Shown here: positions 18,793 to 27,617 of the stretch, in pieces
Position numbering within the stretch: the stretch's first letter is position 1
Layout: each line of letters starts with the position of its first letter
From: an uncultured Bacteroidia bacterium
GTDB lineage: Bacteria > Bacteroidota > Bacteroidia > Bacteroidales > UBA932
Assembly: GCA_902773925.1 (NCBI GenBank)
Contig: CACYGI010000004.1
Location: 62,001 to 126,000 of the forward strand
Direction of reading: 5' to 3'
Length of the DNA stretch: 64,000 nucleotides
Position numbers and translations under genes: made by a program
Notes under the pieces: model-generated
The model's input: only the letters and a program-made list of their open reading frames with translations
What the model was told of the DNA's origin: nothing
The model's database searches: none

Positions 18793-19992
18793 CTATCCTA
18801 TTACCTCTTCGTAGAAATCAATCAGGCGATGGTATACCTTCTCTTCGGAGAAATGGTCTTCGAAGAAGCGGCGGGAACCTGCCGAAAGGGATGCGTAGTC
18901 CTCGTCAGACAGAGCGGCGAGACGCTGTGCGGCTGCAAGAAGGCCTTCGGCGTCACAAGGCGGAAAAAGGTATCCGCTCTCGCCTTCGCTGACGATTTCG
19001 GGGATACCGCCGATCGTCGCTCCGATGACAGGCTTGCCGGCGGAGTACGCCTCTATGATTGAAAGTGGATTGTTCTCGTACCACTCGGAAGGTACGATAA
19101 CGCAGCAACAGTTACGCAGCAGGGAAGAGAGGTCCTCACCGGTACGATAGCCGCAGAATTCGATATTTGACATACCGGCGGCACGAGCACGGAGCTCATC
19201 CTCAAGTGGTCCAGTACCTACCACCTTCAGACACAGGCCGGAGTCCCGTCTGAATGCCTCGATCAAGGTATGAACGCCCTTTTCGCGCGAGAGGCGGCCG
19301 CAGAAGAGGAAGTAATCCCCGCGACCGACCTCCGGTGCCGAACCCTCAGGCAGGCAGTTATATATGATGCAATGCCTTGTCCCCGCAAAGCCGGAATCGT
19401 GTGCCAGATGACGGTCGTAAGCGAACCGGCTTACGAAGTGAAAGCCTCCGATCAGCCGCCTCGGATTGAAAAACCAGCGACGTAGGTACATTTCGAAAGT
19501 CATCAGCAGGCTCTGAGGGAGACTGCCCTTGGCGCAGCGATGCTTCAGGCATGGCATGAAATTACCTTCCGTGCATCTTTCGCATACGGCACCGGTACCA
19601 TCCATGAACAGATATCCGGGACATACCAGCCGGTAGTCGTGGACAGTATGGACTACCGGGATATGATGACGGCGCAAGACCTGCAGTACCGCTGGAGAAA
19701 GTCCGCCCCATATCAAGTGAACGTGTGCGATATCGGGCTTCTCCATCTCGAGCAGACGCTCCAGCGCCCTTGCAGCACGGCGGTTATAGCAGTATGATAT
19801 TGCTGATTCTATAACAGATGAAGGCCTACGCGGAAAGAACTCCGACTGGGCGCAAGGCAAGTTGCGCTGGTCAGCGAAACTGAACCAAAGCACCTCGTGA
19901 CCATGAGCCGCAAGCAACCGTCCCGTCTGGAAATAGACGGTCTCCGAACCACCACGGCGGTAGTGGTAATTATTAATCAGGAGTACCTTCAT
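18793..19992 (-). CDS. Glycosyltransferase family 4
   Basis: 399 residues. MKVLLINNYHYRRGGSETVY is a typical GT4 N-terminus; FLFCGRLSREKGVHTLIEAF and NNPLSIIEAYSAGKPVIGA carry the linker Arg/Lys and the donor-binding Glu motif. A Cys-rich middle segment (CERCTEGNFMPCLKHRC) is common in this subgroup and could bind a metal. It is the first gene of the locus in transcription order, separated from the rest by the AT-rich insertion-like segment. Confidence 0.88.
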   Translation of the reverse strand: MKVLLINNYHYRRGGSETVYFQTGRLLAAHGHEVLWFSFADQRNLPCAQSEFFPRRPSSVIESAISYCYNRRAARALERLLEMEKPDIAHVHLIWGGLSPAVLQVLRRHHIPVVHTVHDYRLVCPGYLFMDGTGAVCERCTEGNFMPCLKHRCAKGSLPQSLLMTFEMYLRRWFFNPRRLIGGFHFVSRFAYDRHLAHDSGFAGTRHCIIYNCLPEGSAPEVGRGDYFLFCGRLSREKGVHTLIEAFRRDSGLCLKVVGTGPLEDELRARAAGMSNIEFCGYRTGEDLSSLLRNCCCVIVPSEWYENNPLSIIEAYSAGKPVIGATIGGIPEIVSEGESGYLFPPCDAEGLLAAAQRLAALSDEDYASLSAGSRRFFEDHFSEEKVYHRLIDFYEEVIG

Positions 19993-20033
19993 CCTGTTTC
20001 CGCGAGGCCTTCTGGCCTTAGTCCGCCCTGCGC

Positions 20034-20555
20034 TTACTCAGCCGTTGCCAGGGGGCTGGGGACTTTGTAAACGCGGGTTGCAAGCTCCTTGTCGAGCTGA
20101 TAGATGCCGTACTTGTTGTCGCCTGCCATCTCGAAGCTGTCGATCAGCTCGCGGGCATTCTCCTCCTCCTCGACCTGCTCGTCAACGAACCAGTTGAGGC
20201 GGTTGATGCTTGCGAAATCCATATCCTCGTGAGCGATGACAGCGAGGTTGTGGATGAGCGAGGTGACTACCTTCTCGTGCTCGAGGGTCTTCTTGAACAT
20301 ATCCAGAGGGGTCTTCCACTTGGTATCGACCTTGGCGATGGGCTTCAGGACGACCTTCGCACCCTGGCTGTTGAGATAGTTCATAAAGATGCGGGCGTGG
20401 TCCTGCTCCTCGCGGAACTGGATGAAGAACCAGTTTGCTACACCTTTGAGGCCCTTGTCCTCTGCATCGAGGGACATCGAGAGATAGAGATAAGCCGACC
20501 AGAGCTCTGCATTGATCTGCTCATTGATTGCATCGTGAAGTTTCTTGCTGATCAT
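20034..20555 (-). CDS. ftnA: Ferritin (FtnA type)
   Basis: 173 residues from ATG 20555, giving MISKKLHDAINEQINAE; a longer in-frame start is possible but overlaps promoter-like sequence. Ferroxidase ligands can be counted: Glu17, Glu50 and His53 (EEQDHA), Glu94 (EHEK) and Gln127 (DEQVEEEE), the standard bacterial non-haem ferritin set. The protein forms a 24-mer cage that oxidises Fe2+ and stores it in the cytoplasm. It is divergent from the YiiX-like lipoprotein gene across 77 bp. Not a bacterioferritin: the haem-ligand Met position is not evident. Confidence 0.95.
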   Translation of the reverse strand: MISKKLHDAINEQINAELWSAYLYLSMSLDAEDKGLKGVANWFFIQFREEQDHARIFMNYLNSQGAKVVLKPIAKVDTKWKTPLDMFKKTLEHEKVVTSLIHNLAVIAHEDMDFASINRLNWFVDEQVEEEENARELIDSFEMAGDNKYGIYQLDKELATRVYKVPSPLATAE

Positions 20556-20605
20556 AATGATAGTTTTTAGATTCTGCGAAGATAACGAAATTTCAGCAGG
20601 ATTGT

Positions 20606-20613
20606 TATATTTG
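20606..20613 (+). promoter_or_regulatory. Candidate -7 box for the YiiX-like gene
   Basis: TATATTTG matches TAnnTTTG, 19 bp before ATG 20633. Confidence 0.5.
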
Positions 20614-20632
20614 CCTCGCAAAAACGAAAGAA

Positions 20633-21310
20633 ATGAAACGCCTGATGACAGTCATCGCGGCCGCTGCCATTGCCTGCAGCTGCAGCCCAAAAAACGAAGT
20701 TGCCGAAATCCGCGGCATCCGCACCGGAGACCTGGTATTTGCCGGCCTGCCCTACTCTTATACGCTGGGCGAAGACAGCGGAGCCGGAGAAGGCAGCATC
20801 GCCGAGGCCATCGCGGCCGCAACTGCGAATGACTCCATCAATTTCATCCATACCGCAATAGCCGAAGTGGCCTCGGACACGCTCTGGATCATCGATGCCA
20901 CGATAGCCCACGGCGTGGACCGTCATCCCTGGGACGTTTTCATCAGCGACTTTACGCTCAGGGACGGATCCGAGCCCATCATCCGCGTCCGGCGCCTTGC
21001 CGATACGACCGGAGTCTGCTCATTCGTCGAGGCCGCAAAGCAGTTTGTCGGACGGCCTTATGACCTGTCATTCCGCGAGGGCAACGATGCATATTACTGC
21101 ACAGAGCTGGTCCGCGCCTCATACATCACGCCGGACGGGAAGCATCTCTTCGAGGCCGTTGCGATGAATTTCAACGGCCCGGACGGGGAGCTGCCCCTCT
21201 ACTGGCGCCAGCTCTTCGAGCGCCTCGGCGAACCGGTCCCGAACGGCGAGCCGGGCACCAATCCGAACCAGATGTACACCTCCCCCCTTCTCGTTCCGGT
21301 GACGTTCTGA
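20633..21310 (+). CDS. YiiX/YebB-like permuted NlpC/P60 lipoprotein
   Basis: 225 residues. MKRLMTVIAAAAIACSC has a lipobox ending in Cys15 or Cys17, so it is probably a lipoprotein. IRTGDLVFAGLP, NFIHTAIAE and ATIAHGVD provide the first strands and a His; FVEAAKQFVGRPYD and NDAYYCTELVRASY provide the catalytic-type Cys followed by Glu-Leu-Val. The order His before Cys indicates a circularly permuted papain-like fold as in YiiX (PF05708), which may act on peptidoglycan peptides or lipids. The true substrate is unknown. It stands alone between ferritin and the fermentation operon. Confidence 0.8.
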   Translation: MKRLMTVIAAAAIACSCSPKNEVAEIRGIRTGDLVFAGLPYSYTLGEDSGAGEGSIAEAIAAATANDSINFIHTAIAEVASDTLWIIDATIAHGVDRHPWDVFISDFTLRDGSEPIIRVRRLADTTGVCSFVEAAKQFVGRPYDLSFREGNDAYYCTELVRASYITPDGKHLFEAVAMNFNGPDGELPLYWRQLFERLGEPVPNGEPGTNPNQMYTSPLLVPVTF

Positions 21311-21329
21311 CAGGCATTTGTATTTAACA

Positions 21330-21360
21330 TTTGCTTTTATCAAAAATAGTCCGTACCTTG
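21330..21360 (+). promoter_or_regulatory. Probable promoter of the buk-ilvE-vor operon
   Basis: TTTG at 21330-21333, a 20-bp spacer and TACCTTG at 21354-21360 resemble TTTG-N19-21-TAnnTTTG with a shortened T run. ATG follows at 21394. Confidence 0.4.
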
Positions 21361-21393
21361 CTTGATTAAAAAACCTATACCGAAGTACCCTGT

Positions 21394-22557
21394 ATGGACA
21401 TTTCAGACCTGGGCGGAGACGCCGTAAAAGGCAACATTCTGGCTATCAACACCGGTTCGACGACAACGAAGATCGGTTACTTCATTGATGGCCGCCTTGC
21501 ATTCGAGCAGAAGCTCGAACATTCAGCAGAAGATATTTCTAAGTTCAACTATGTGATGGATCAGGAGCCGATGCGCCGCAAGGCCATCCTCGACTTCCTC
21601 AAGGCCAAAGGCATCGCACTTACCGACATCGATCTGGTAATGGCCCGCGGCGGCCTCTTCACCCCCGTCATCACGGGCGTCTATGAGGTCAACGAGGATA
21701 TGAAGGAGACCCTCATCAGCGGCCGCGACGGAGTCCACGCCTGCAACCTGAGCGCCACAATCGCGGATGCAGTGGTCAAGGCGGTCAATGCAGAGCACAC
21801 AGCCAAGGGCGACAGCCCCCGATACGGCATCTACCGCGCATACGTGGCTGACCCGCCGATGGCGGATGAGATGCTGCCCGAATGCCGCATCTGCGGTCTT
21901 CCGGAGTTCCGCCGCATCACCCTCTTCCACGCTCTCAACTCGCGCGCCATCGTGCGTCGTTACCTGAGGGAGCATCCCGGCTGCGGAGCTGACTTTACGG
22001 CCATAGTCGCGCATATGGGCGGCGGAGTAACCGTCTCCTGCCACCGCGGAGGCACCGTCATCGACACGACCAACGGCGTGGGCGGCGACGGTCCGATGAC
22101 CCCCGAGCGTGCGGGCACCTGCCCTCCCAACCAGCTGGTCGAGATGTGTTTCAGCGGCCTCTATACCAAGGACCAGATTATGAAGAAGCTGGTCGGCAAG
22201 GGCGGCGCGGTCGCATATTTCGGCACCAACGATATGCGCACCATCGAGGAGAAGGCCATCGCCGGCGAGCACGATTACGTGATGTTTACCGAAGCATTCT
22301 GCCTCAACATCGCCAAGGCCATCGCAGCCGAATCGGCGACCGTCTCGGGCAAGGTTGACGCCGTCATCCTGACCGGAGGTATCGCATACAGCAGATTTAT
22401 CACCGAAAAGATTGCCGCGCGCGTAAGGCACATCGCGCCGGTAACCATATACCCCGGCGAGGACGAGCTTTCGTCCCTGGCCGAAAACGGCTACCTGGTC
22501 CTGGCCGGCAAGGCAAAGATCCACACCTATGCCAAGGACCACATTATTGAAGACTAA
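21394..22557 (+). CDS. buk: Butyrate kinase
   Basis: 387 residues. LAINTGSTTTKIGYF is the N-terminal phosphate-binding loop of the acetokinase family in its butyrate kinase form; HMGGGVTVSCHRGG, DTTNGVGGDGPMTPERAG and ILTGGIAYS complete the ASKHA core. The N-terminus is about ten residues longer than usual because no nearer start codon exists. It makes ATP and an acid from acyl phosphate; with IlvE and the oxidoreductase downstream the likely substrates include isobutyryl or isovaleryl phosphate. A phosphotransbutyrylase is not in the window. Confidence 0.92.
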   Translation: MDISDLGGDAVKGNILAINTGSTTTKIGYFIDGRLAFEQKLEHSAEDISKFNYVMDQEPMRRKAILDFLKAKGIALTDIDLVMARGGLFTPVITGVYEVNEDMKETLISGRDGVHACNLSATIADAVVKAVNAEHTAKGDSPRYGIYRAYVADPPMADEMLPECRICGLPEFRRITLFHALNSRAIVRRYLREHPGCGADFTAIVAHMGGGVTVSCHRGGTVIDTTNGVGGDGPMTPERAGTCPPNQLVEMCFSGLYTKDQIMKKLVGKGGAVAYFGTNDMRTIEEKAIAGEHDYVMFTEAFCLNIAKAIAAESATVSGKVDAVILTGGIAYSRFITEKIAARVRHIAPVTIYPGEDELSSLAENGYLVLAGKAKIHTYAKDHIIED

Positions 22558-22588
22558 ACAATTAAACAAACCCTAATCCTTTTTAGTA

Positions 22589-23626
22589 ATGGAGAACATC
22601 GATTATTCAAAACGTTCGTTCAACTACTATCCTACAAATGCCATCGTCACGAGCAAATGCATCGACGGCAAGTGGTCCGCACCTGAAGTCAATACCGATT
22701 TCAACCTCTCGCTCCACTGCTTCGCGGGCATTTTCCATTATGCACCCTCCTGCTTCGAGGGCCTGAAGGCATATCGCGGCGTAGATAACCGCATCCGCCT
22801 CTTCCGTCCTGACGAGAATGCAAAGCGTATGATCAGCAGCGCAAATTACCTCGATATGCCCGCTCCTTCGGTCGAGCTGTTCATCGAGATGTGCAAGATG
22901 TGCGTCATCGCCAACTGGGAATACATTCCTCCGTTCGATTCGGCAGGTTCGCTCTATCTGCGTCCCATCCTGATCGGCATCAATCCGCAGCTGGGTATCC
23001 GTTCGTCCGACGACGTGATGCTCGCGGTTATGGCTTCGGGCGTCGGCACCTACTCCGGCGCAAAGATCCTCGTCCCCGGTACGGCAGTGCTCTCGCGCAA
23101 TTTTGACCGCGCCGCTACATTCGGCTCCGGCGGTTACAAACTCGGCGCCAACTACGCACAGTCCCTGCACGCATACAATATCGCGCACAATCTCGGTTAC
23201 CGCGAACTGCTGTTCCTTGATACCGCAACCCATTCCCATATCGAGGAGTTCGGCTCGTCCAACTTCTTCGCCATCAAGAACGGATGCTATATCACCCCGG
23301 ACAGCACGAGCGTGCTTCCTTCCATCACCAACAAGAGCCTTCGCACGGTCGCGGAGGAGCTGGGCCTGAAGGTCGAGCGCCGCAAGATCTATGTCGAGGA
23401 GCTCGCCGAGATGGAAGAGGTCAACTCCTGCGGTACCGCAGTGGTCATCACTCCGATCTGCTCCATCGACGACAAGCCGGGCCTGGAGAGCAAGGAGATT
23501 ACCCGTACCTACAAGTTCGGCGATACCGTCGGCACCGTCAGCGAGAAACTGTACCACCGCATCGTCGGCATCCAGAAGGGTATGGAGGAAGACACTTACG
23601 GCTGGTGCCAGTTCGTGGAGAAATAA
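22589..23626 (+). CDS. ilvE: Branched-chain amino acid aminotransferase
   Basis: 345 residues, fold-type IV PLP enzyme. FHYAPSCFEGLKAYRG, LYLRPILIGINPQLG, GGYKLGANYAQSLHAYN (with the PLP Lys in this region) and EEFGSSNFFAIKNG match group II BCATs. It interconverts valine, leucine and isoleucine with their 2-oxoacids. It lies 31 bp after buk and 5 bp before the TPR gene; with the downstream oxidoreductase it supplies 2-oxoacids for oxidation to branched acyl-CoA. Confidence 0.93.
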   Translation: MENIDYSKRSFNYYPTNAIVTSKCIDGKWSAPEVNTDFNLSLHCFAGIFHYAPSCFEGLKAYRGVDNRIRLFRPDENAKRMISSANYLDMPAPSVELFIEMCKMCVIANWEYIPPFDSAGSLYLRPILIGINPQLGIRSSDDVMLAVMASGVGTYSGAKILVPGTAVLSRNFDRAATFGSGGYKLGANYAQSLHAYNIAHNLGYRELLFLDTATHSHIEEFGSSNFFAIKNGCYITPDSTSVLPSITNKSLRTVAEELGLKVERRKIYVEELAEMEEVNSCGTAVVITPICSIDDKPGLESKEITRTYKFGDTVGTVSEKLYHRIVGIQKGMEEDTYGWCQFVEK

Positions 23627-23631
23627 TCGGA

Positions 23632-23910
23632 ATGGAGAAGGTTCTCGCCCGCGTAAGCTCCCTTATCGACAGCCACCGTGCAGATGAGGCTATCGCCGAA
23701 GCACGTGCGTGGATTGACGGCGGAGGCGCCCCTTCGGACGAGTTGTATTATCTGATGGGCAACGCGTGGCGCAAAAAGGGTGACTGGCAGAAGGCCATCG
23801 ACAGCTGGCTGGAGGCGGTTTCGATCAATCCCGAAAGCCCCGCCCGCGAAGCGATCGAGTTTGCCGACGAGATTCTCTCCTTCTATAATAAGGATATGTA
23901 CAACCAATAA
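23632..23910 (+). CDS. Small TPR-like protein
   Basis: 92 residues from ATG 23632, five bases after ilvE. The sequence LYYLMGNAWRKKGDWQKAID followed by SWLEAVSINPES is one clear tetratricopeptide repeat, preceded by a degenerate one. TPRs mediate protein contacts. It is embedded in the 2-oxoacid oxidoreductase operon and may help assembly or be a conserved passenger; no catalytic residues are evident. Similar small TPR genes accompany these operons in related bacteria, from memory. Confidence 0.8.
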   Translation: MEKVLARVSSLIDSHRADEAIAEARAWIDGGGAPSDELYYLMGNAWRKKGDWQKAIDSWLEAVSINPESPAREAIEFADEILSFYNKDMYNQ

Positions 23911-23922
23911 AATAATAACAGT

Positions 23923-24153
23923 ATGGCCAAAATGAAAGGTGCGACCGTGGTCGATATCGAGCGTTGCAAGGGATGCCGCCTGTGTGTGGTGGCCTGCCCT
24001 CTGGATGTGCTCGCACTGACCACGAAGAACGTCAACCAGAAAGGTTACAACTATGCTGAGGCCGTCAAAGAGGACACCTGCACGGGATGCTGTTCCTGCG
24101 CTATCGTCTGCCCTGACGGCTGTATCACCGTTTACCGCAAAAAGGAGGAATAA
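23923..24153 (+). CDS. 4Fe-4S ferredoxin subunit of 2-oxoacid:ferredoxin oxidoreductase (delta)
   Basis: 76 residues with two clusters of the 2x[4Fe-4S] type: CKGCRLCVVACP and CTGCCSCAIVCP. It passes electrons from the thiamine pyrophosphate site to a free ferredoxin. It stands immediately before the alpha subunit (2-bp gap), the order of VorD/KorD-type operons. Confidence 0.92.
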   Translation: MAKMKGATVVDIERCKGCRLCVVACPLDVLALTTKNVNQKGYNYAEAVKEDTCTGCCSCAIVCPDGCITVYRKKEE

Positions 24154-24155
24154 TC

Positions 24156-25238
24156 ATGGCAGAGAAAGAAATTACCCTGATGAAAGGCAATGAGGCCATC
24201 GCCCACGCAGCTATCCGCTGCGGTTGCGACGGCTATTTCGGCTACCCTATCACTCCTCAGTCCGAAGTCCTCGAGACTCTTGCAGAACAGAAACCCTGGG
24301 AAACGACCGGTATGGTCGTGGTCCAGGCCGAGAGTGAGGTTTCCTCTATCAATATGGTCTATGGCGGCGCCTGCACCGGCAAGCGCGTTATGACTTCGTC
24401 TTCCAGCCCGGGCGTCAGCCTGATGCAGGAAGGTATCTCCTATCTCGCAGGTGCAGAGCTCCCCGCACTCGTTGTCAACGTTTCGCGCGGCGGCCCGGGT
24501 CTGGGTACCATCCAGCCTTCGCAGGCTGACTATTTCCAGACGGTCAAGGGCGGCGGCCACGGCGACTATCGCCTCATCACCCTGGCTCCGGCTTCGGTGC
24601 AGGAGATGGCGGATTTCGTCGATCTGGCATTCGAGCTTGCATTCCGCTACCGCAATCCCGCTATGATTCTTTCTGACGGCGCTATCGGCCAGATGATGGA
24701 GAAGGTCGTCCTTCCTCCCTTCAAGCCCCGCCGCAGCGAAGAGCAGATCGCCAGTGAGTGCCCGTGGGCTACCATCGGTCGCAAGGGCGGTCGCAAACCC
24801 AATATCATCACCTCTCTCGAGCTCCGTTCCGAAGAGATGGAGATCATCAATCTCCGCATCCAGGCCAAGTATCGCGAGATTGAGAAGAAAGAGGTCCGCT
24901 TCGAAGAGTATATGACCGACGATGCCGAATACCTGATCGTGGCTTTCGGTTCGGCGGCCCGCATATCGAAGAAGGTCATCTCCATCGCCCGCGAGCAGGG
25001 CATCAAGGTCGGTCTGCTGCGTCCTATCACGCTGTGGCCGTTCCCTTCGGCAAAGATTGCCGAGCTCGGCAGCCGGATGAAGGGCATCCTTACCCTGGAG
25101 ATCAATGCCGGTCAGATGGTCGAGGATGTACGCCTGGCCGTCGAATGCAAGGTCCCCGTCCAGTATTTCGGCCGTCTCGGCGGTATCATTCCCGAGCCGG
25201 AGGAAGTCGTGGAGGTACTCAAGAAAATGGTTAAATGA
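24156..25238 (+). CDS. vorB: 2-oxoacid:ferredoxin oxidoreductase alpha subunit (VorB/KorA-like)
   Basis: 360 residues. KGNEAIAHAAIRCGCDGYFGYPITPQSE is the pyrimidine-binding domain start of the alpha chain (described here by its GYPITPQSE motif), and TSSSSPGVSLMQEGISYL and FPSAKIAELG belong to the same domain set. The complex oxidatively decarboxylates a 2-oxoacid with CoA and ferredoxin. The gene set with butyrate kinase and IlvE favours branched-chain 2-oxoacids (VOR), but 2-oxoglutarate (KOR) cannot be excluded from sequence alone. Third of four subunit genes in operon order after the ferredoxin. Confidence 0.9.
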   Translation: MAEKEITLMKGNEAIAHAAIRCGCDGYFGYPITPQSEVLETLAEQKPWETTGMVVVQAESEVSSINMVYGGACTGKRVMTSSSSPGVSLMQEGISYLAGAELPALVVNVSRGGPGLGTIQPSQADYFQTVKGGGHGDYRLITLAPASVQEMADFVDLAFELAFRYRNPAMILSDGAIGQMMEKVVLPPFKPRRSEEQIASECPWATIGRKGGRKPNIITSLELRSEEMEIINLRIQAKYREIEKKEVRFEEYMTDDAEYLIVAFGSAARISKKVISIAREQGIKVGLLRPITLWPFPSAKIAELGSRMKGILTLEINAGQMVEDVRLAVECKVPVQYFGRLGGIIPEPEEVVEVLKKMVK

Positions 25239-25247
25239 GTTTGAATT

Positions 25248-26018
25248 ATGACAAGAGAAGAAATCATACGAGAGGAGAATCTGGTCTATAAGAAACCGGA
25301 ATTGCTCAACGATGTTCCGATGCATTACTGCCCCGGCTGCAGCCACGGCGTGGTGCACAAACTGATCTCGGAAGTCATCGCAGAGATGGGAATGCAGGAG
25401 AAGTCTATCGGTATCTCGCCGGTGGGCTGCGCCGTGTTCGCATACAAGTATATCGATATCGACTGGGAGGAGGCTGCCCACGGCCGCGCTCCGGCGCTGG
25501 CTACGGCTGTCAAGCGCCTGCTTCCGGATCGTCTGGTGTTCACCTATCAGGGTGACGGTGACCTGGCCTGCATCGGTACGGGCGAGACTATCCACGCCCT
25601 GAACCGCGGCGAGAACATCACCATCATTTTCATCAACAATGCCATTTACGGTATGACCGGCGGCCAGATGGCTCCGACCACGCTGCTTGGTATGAAGACT
25701 GTAACCTGCCCTTACGGCCGCGACCCGAAGCTTCACGGTTATCCCCTGAAGATTACCGAGATCGCTGCCACTCTCGAGGGTACCTGCTATGTCACCCGCC
25801 AGAGCGTGCAGAACGTGGGCGCTATCCTTAAGGCAAAGCGCGCCATCCGCAAGGCCTTTGAGTATTCGATGCAGGGCAAGGGCTCGAACCTGGTGGAGAT
25901 CGTCTCTACCTGCAACACCAACTGGAAGATGACTCCTGAGAAGGCCAACCAGTGGATGGAGGAGAATATGTTCCCCTTCTATCAGCTGGGCGACCTGAAG
26001 GATAATGGCAACAAATAA
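25248..26018 (+). CDS. vorA: 2-oxoacid:ferredoxin oxidoreductase beta subunit (TPP-binding; VorA/KorB-like)
   Basis: 256 residues. HYCPGCSHGVVHKL contains the CxxC-H typical of the beta subunit; TYQGDGDLACIGTGETIHALNRGENITIIFINN holds the TPP-Mg binding GDGD...NN motif (given here only by its ends GDGD and NN). The N-terminus KPELLNDVPMHYCPGC matches VOR/KOR beta chains. It is 9 bp after the alpha gene and 12 bp before gamma. Confidence 0.9.
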   Translation: MTREEIIREENLVYKKPELLNDVPMHYCPGCSHGVVHKLISEVIAEMGMQEKSIGISPVGCAVFAYKYIDIDWEEAAHGRAPALATAVKRLLPDRLVFTYQGDGDLACIGTGETIHALNRGENITIIFINNAIYGMTGGQMAPTTLLGMKTVTCPYGRDPKLHGYPLKITEIAATLEGTCYVTRQSVQNVGAILKAKRAIRKAFEYSMQGKGSNLVEIVSTCNTNWKMTPEKANQWMEENMFPFYQLGDLKDNGNK

Positions 26019-26030
26019 AACTGAAACGGT

Positions 26031-26576
26031 ATGACACACGAGATTATTATTTCCGGATTCGGAGGACAGGGTGTCCTCTCGATGGGCAAGATTCTGGCTT
26101 ATTCGGGCCTGATGGAAGGCAAGGAAGTGACGTGGATGCCGGCTTACGGCCCCGAGCAGCGTGGCGGTACGGCCAATGTCACCGTTATCGTCAGCGACGA
26201 GCCTGTCTCTTCGCCGATCCTCAGCAGTTACGATGTGGCTATCATCCTCAACCAGCCTTCGCTTGACAAGTTCGAGCCGAAGGTCAAGAAGGGAGGCATC
26301 CTGATCTACGACGGCAACGGTATCAATGTCCCGCCCCAGCGCAAGGATATCAATGTGTACCGCATCGACGCAATGGATACGGCTGCCAAGCTCAATATGA
26401 TCAAGGTCTTCAATATGATGATCCTCGGCGGTCTGATGAAGGTCCGTCCCGTGGTCACCATCGAGAGTGTCCTCAAGGCCCTCCGCAAGACCCTCCCCGA
26501 GCGTCATCATCATCTGATCCCGATGAACGAGGAGGCCATCCGCAAGGGTATGGAGATCATCGTCAAGGAGAACTAA
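26031..26576 (+). CDS. vorC: 2-oxoacid:ferredoxin oxidoreductase gamma subunit
   Basis: 181 residues. EIIISGFGGQGVLSMGKILA and AYGPEQRGGTANVTVIVSD are hallmarks of the gamma domain that contacts CoA and completes the complex. It is the last gene of the operon; a strong hairpin terminator begins 24 bp after the stop. Confidence 0.92.
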   Translation: MTHEIIISGFGGQGVLSMGKILAYSGLMEGKEVTWMPAYGPEQRGGTANVTVIVSDEPVSSPILSSYDVAIILNQPSLDKFEPKVKKGGILIYDGNGINVPPQRKDINVYRIDAMDTAAKLNMIKVFNMMILGGLMKVRPVVTIESVLKALRKTLPERHHHLIPMNEEAIRKGMEIIVKEN

Positions 26577-26599
26577 GACTACATCCTACACTACAAAAG

Positions 26600-26632
26600 C
26601 AAAGGTGACTCAGCAGAGCCACCTTTGTTTTT
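26600..26632 (+). terminator. Rho-independent terminator of the buk-vor operon
   Basis: CAAAGGTG pairs with CACCTTTG, then CTC with GAG across one mismatch, with loop AGCA; a T run follows directly (TTTTT). Position just after the last gene makes the role clear. Confidence 0.88.
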
Positions 26633-26640
26633 CTCCACCA

Positions 26641-26657
26641 GGCTGCGCGCAGCCGGC
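26641..26657. repeat. Palindromic 17-mer, copy 1
   Basis: GGCTGCGCGCAGCCGGC, whose first 14 bases are a perfect palindrome. The identical 17-mer recurs at 46109-46125, again just after a plus-strand gene. Confidence 0.7.
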
Positions 26658-26666
26658 GGACGAAAG

Positions 26667-26700
26667 CGGGAACAAAAATGCGTGTTTTTGTTCCCGTTTT
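26667..26700 (+). terminator. Second hairpin downstream of the operon
   Basis: A perfect 12-bp stem, CGGGAACAAAAA with TTTTTGTTCCCG, a six-base loop and TTTT after it. It could be a back-up terminator between the convergent operon and fabG. The rest of 26577-26868 shows no supported gene. Confidence 0.6.
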
Positions 26701-26868
26701 GCGTTCAGGCAGCCGGAGAGAGGCTCCGGAATTACCAGAAGGAGATGGGCGGGAGGAAGATGGGGTCTTCGAGCTGGGAGGCGGCGAGGGGACGCGGGGC
26801 GTCAGTGCAGACCGTCTCGCACAGGGGTGGAATGTATGTCAGCTTCCCGGGATGCATACGAGGGGGTT

Positions 26869-27615
26869 CTACATTCCCATTCCGCCGTCAATCTGAATCA
26901 CCTGACCGGTAACATACGATGAAAGCTCGCTCGCCAGGAAGAGGCACACCTTGGCGACCTCCTCGGGCGTACCGCCACGGCGCAGCGGGATGCGCGACTC
27001 CCACGCCTTGAGCATCTCGGGATCCAGCTTGGCCGTCATTTCCGTCAGGATAAATCCGGGAGCGACGATATTGGCACGCACGCCACGGCTGCCAAGCTCC
27101 TGGGCGATACTCTTGGTAAGGCCGATCATACCGGCCTTCGAAGCACTGTAATTGCACTGGCCTGCATTGCCGTGGACACCCACCACCGAACTCATACTGA
27201 TGATAGATCCGCCACGCTGTCGCATCATAACGGGAGCGACGGCGTGGATAAAATTGAACGCACTCTTGAGATTGACCTTGAGCACGGCATCCCACTGATC
27301 CTCAGTCATTCGCAACATCAGCGTATCACGCGTAATGCCGGCATTGTTGACCAGGACATCCAGATGCCCGAACTCCTTGACCACGGCCTCGACAGCCCCG
27401 GCAGCCGAAGCAAAATCCGAAGCATCCGAAGCCAGCGCAAGCACTTTCACGCCAAAGGCTTCAAGCTCGGCGCGGGTAGCCTCAGCCACCTCGTCAATCT
27501 TCAGGTCAGTAAATGCGATGTCAGCGCCTTCGGCCGCAAAAGCCAGCGCGACGCTCTTGCCGATTCCACGGGCCGCTCCGGTAACGAGGGCCACTTTTCC
27601 TTTGAGTAAATCCAT
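26869..27615 (-). CDS. fabG: 3-oxoacyl-[acyl-carrier-protein] reductase
   Basis: 248 residues, short-chain dehydrogenase. TGAARGIG is the NADP-binding glycine motif, NNAG follows, and the catalytic set is Ser of ISMSSVVG with YSASK (Tyr and Lys). The C-terminus VTGQVIQIDGGMGM is typical of FabG. It reduces 3-oxoacyl-ACP in fatty acid synthesis. It starts 2 bp after the rimO stop and is the last gene of the nusB-to-fabG run. Confidence 0.92.
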   Translation of the reverse strand: MDLLKGKVALVTGAARGIGKSVALAFAAEGADIAFTDLKIDEVAEATRAELEAFGVKVLALASDASDFASAAGAVEAVVKEFGHLDVLVNNAGITRDTLMLRMTEDQWDAVLKVNLKSAFNFIHAVAPVMMRQRGGSIISMSSVVGVHGNAGQCNYSASKAGMIGLTKSIAQELGSRGVRANIVAPGFILTEMTAKLDPEMLKAWESRIPLRRGGTPEEVAKVCLFLASELSSYVTGQVIQIDGGMGM

Positions 27616-27617
27616 AA

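Noticed and set aside
24132-26513. A 793-codon open frame on the minus strand
   Set aside because: It lies antisense to the whole oxidoreductase operon, whose four proteins have clear motifs. The long frame comes from GC-rich codon bias.
26605-26922. Three overlapping plus-strand open frames after the vor operon
   Set aside because: They run through a terminator, a hairpin and the antisense end of fabG; Arg/Gly-rich products without motifs.
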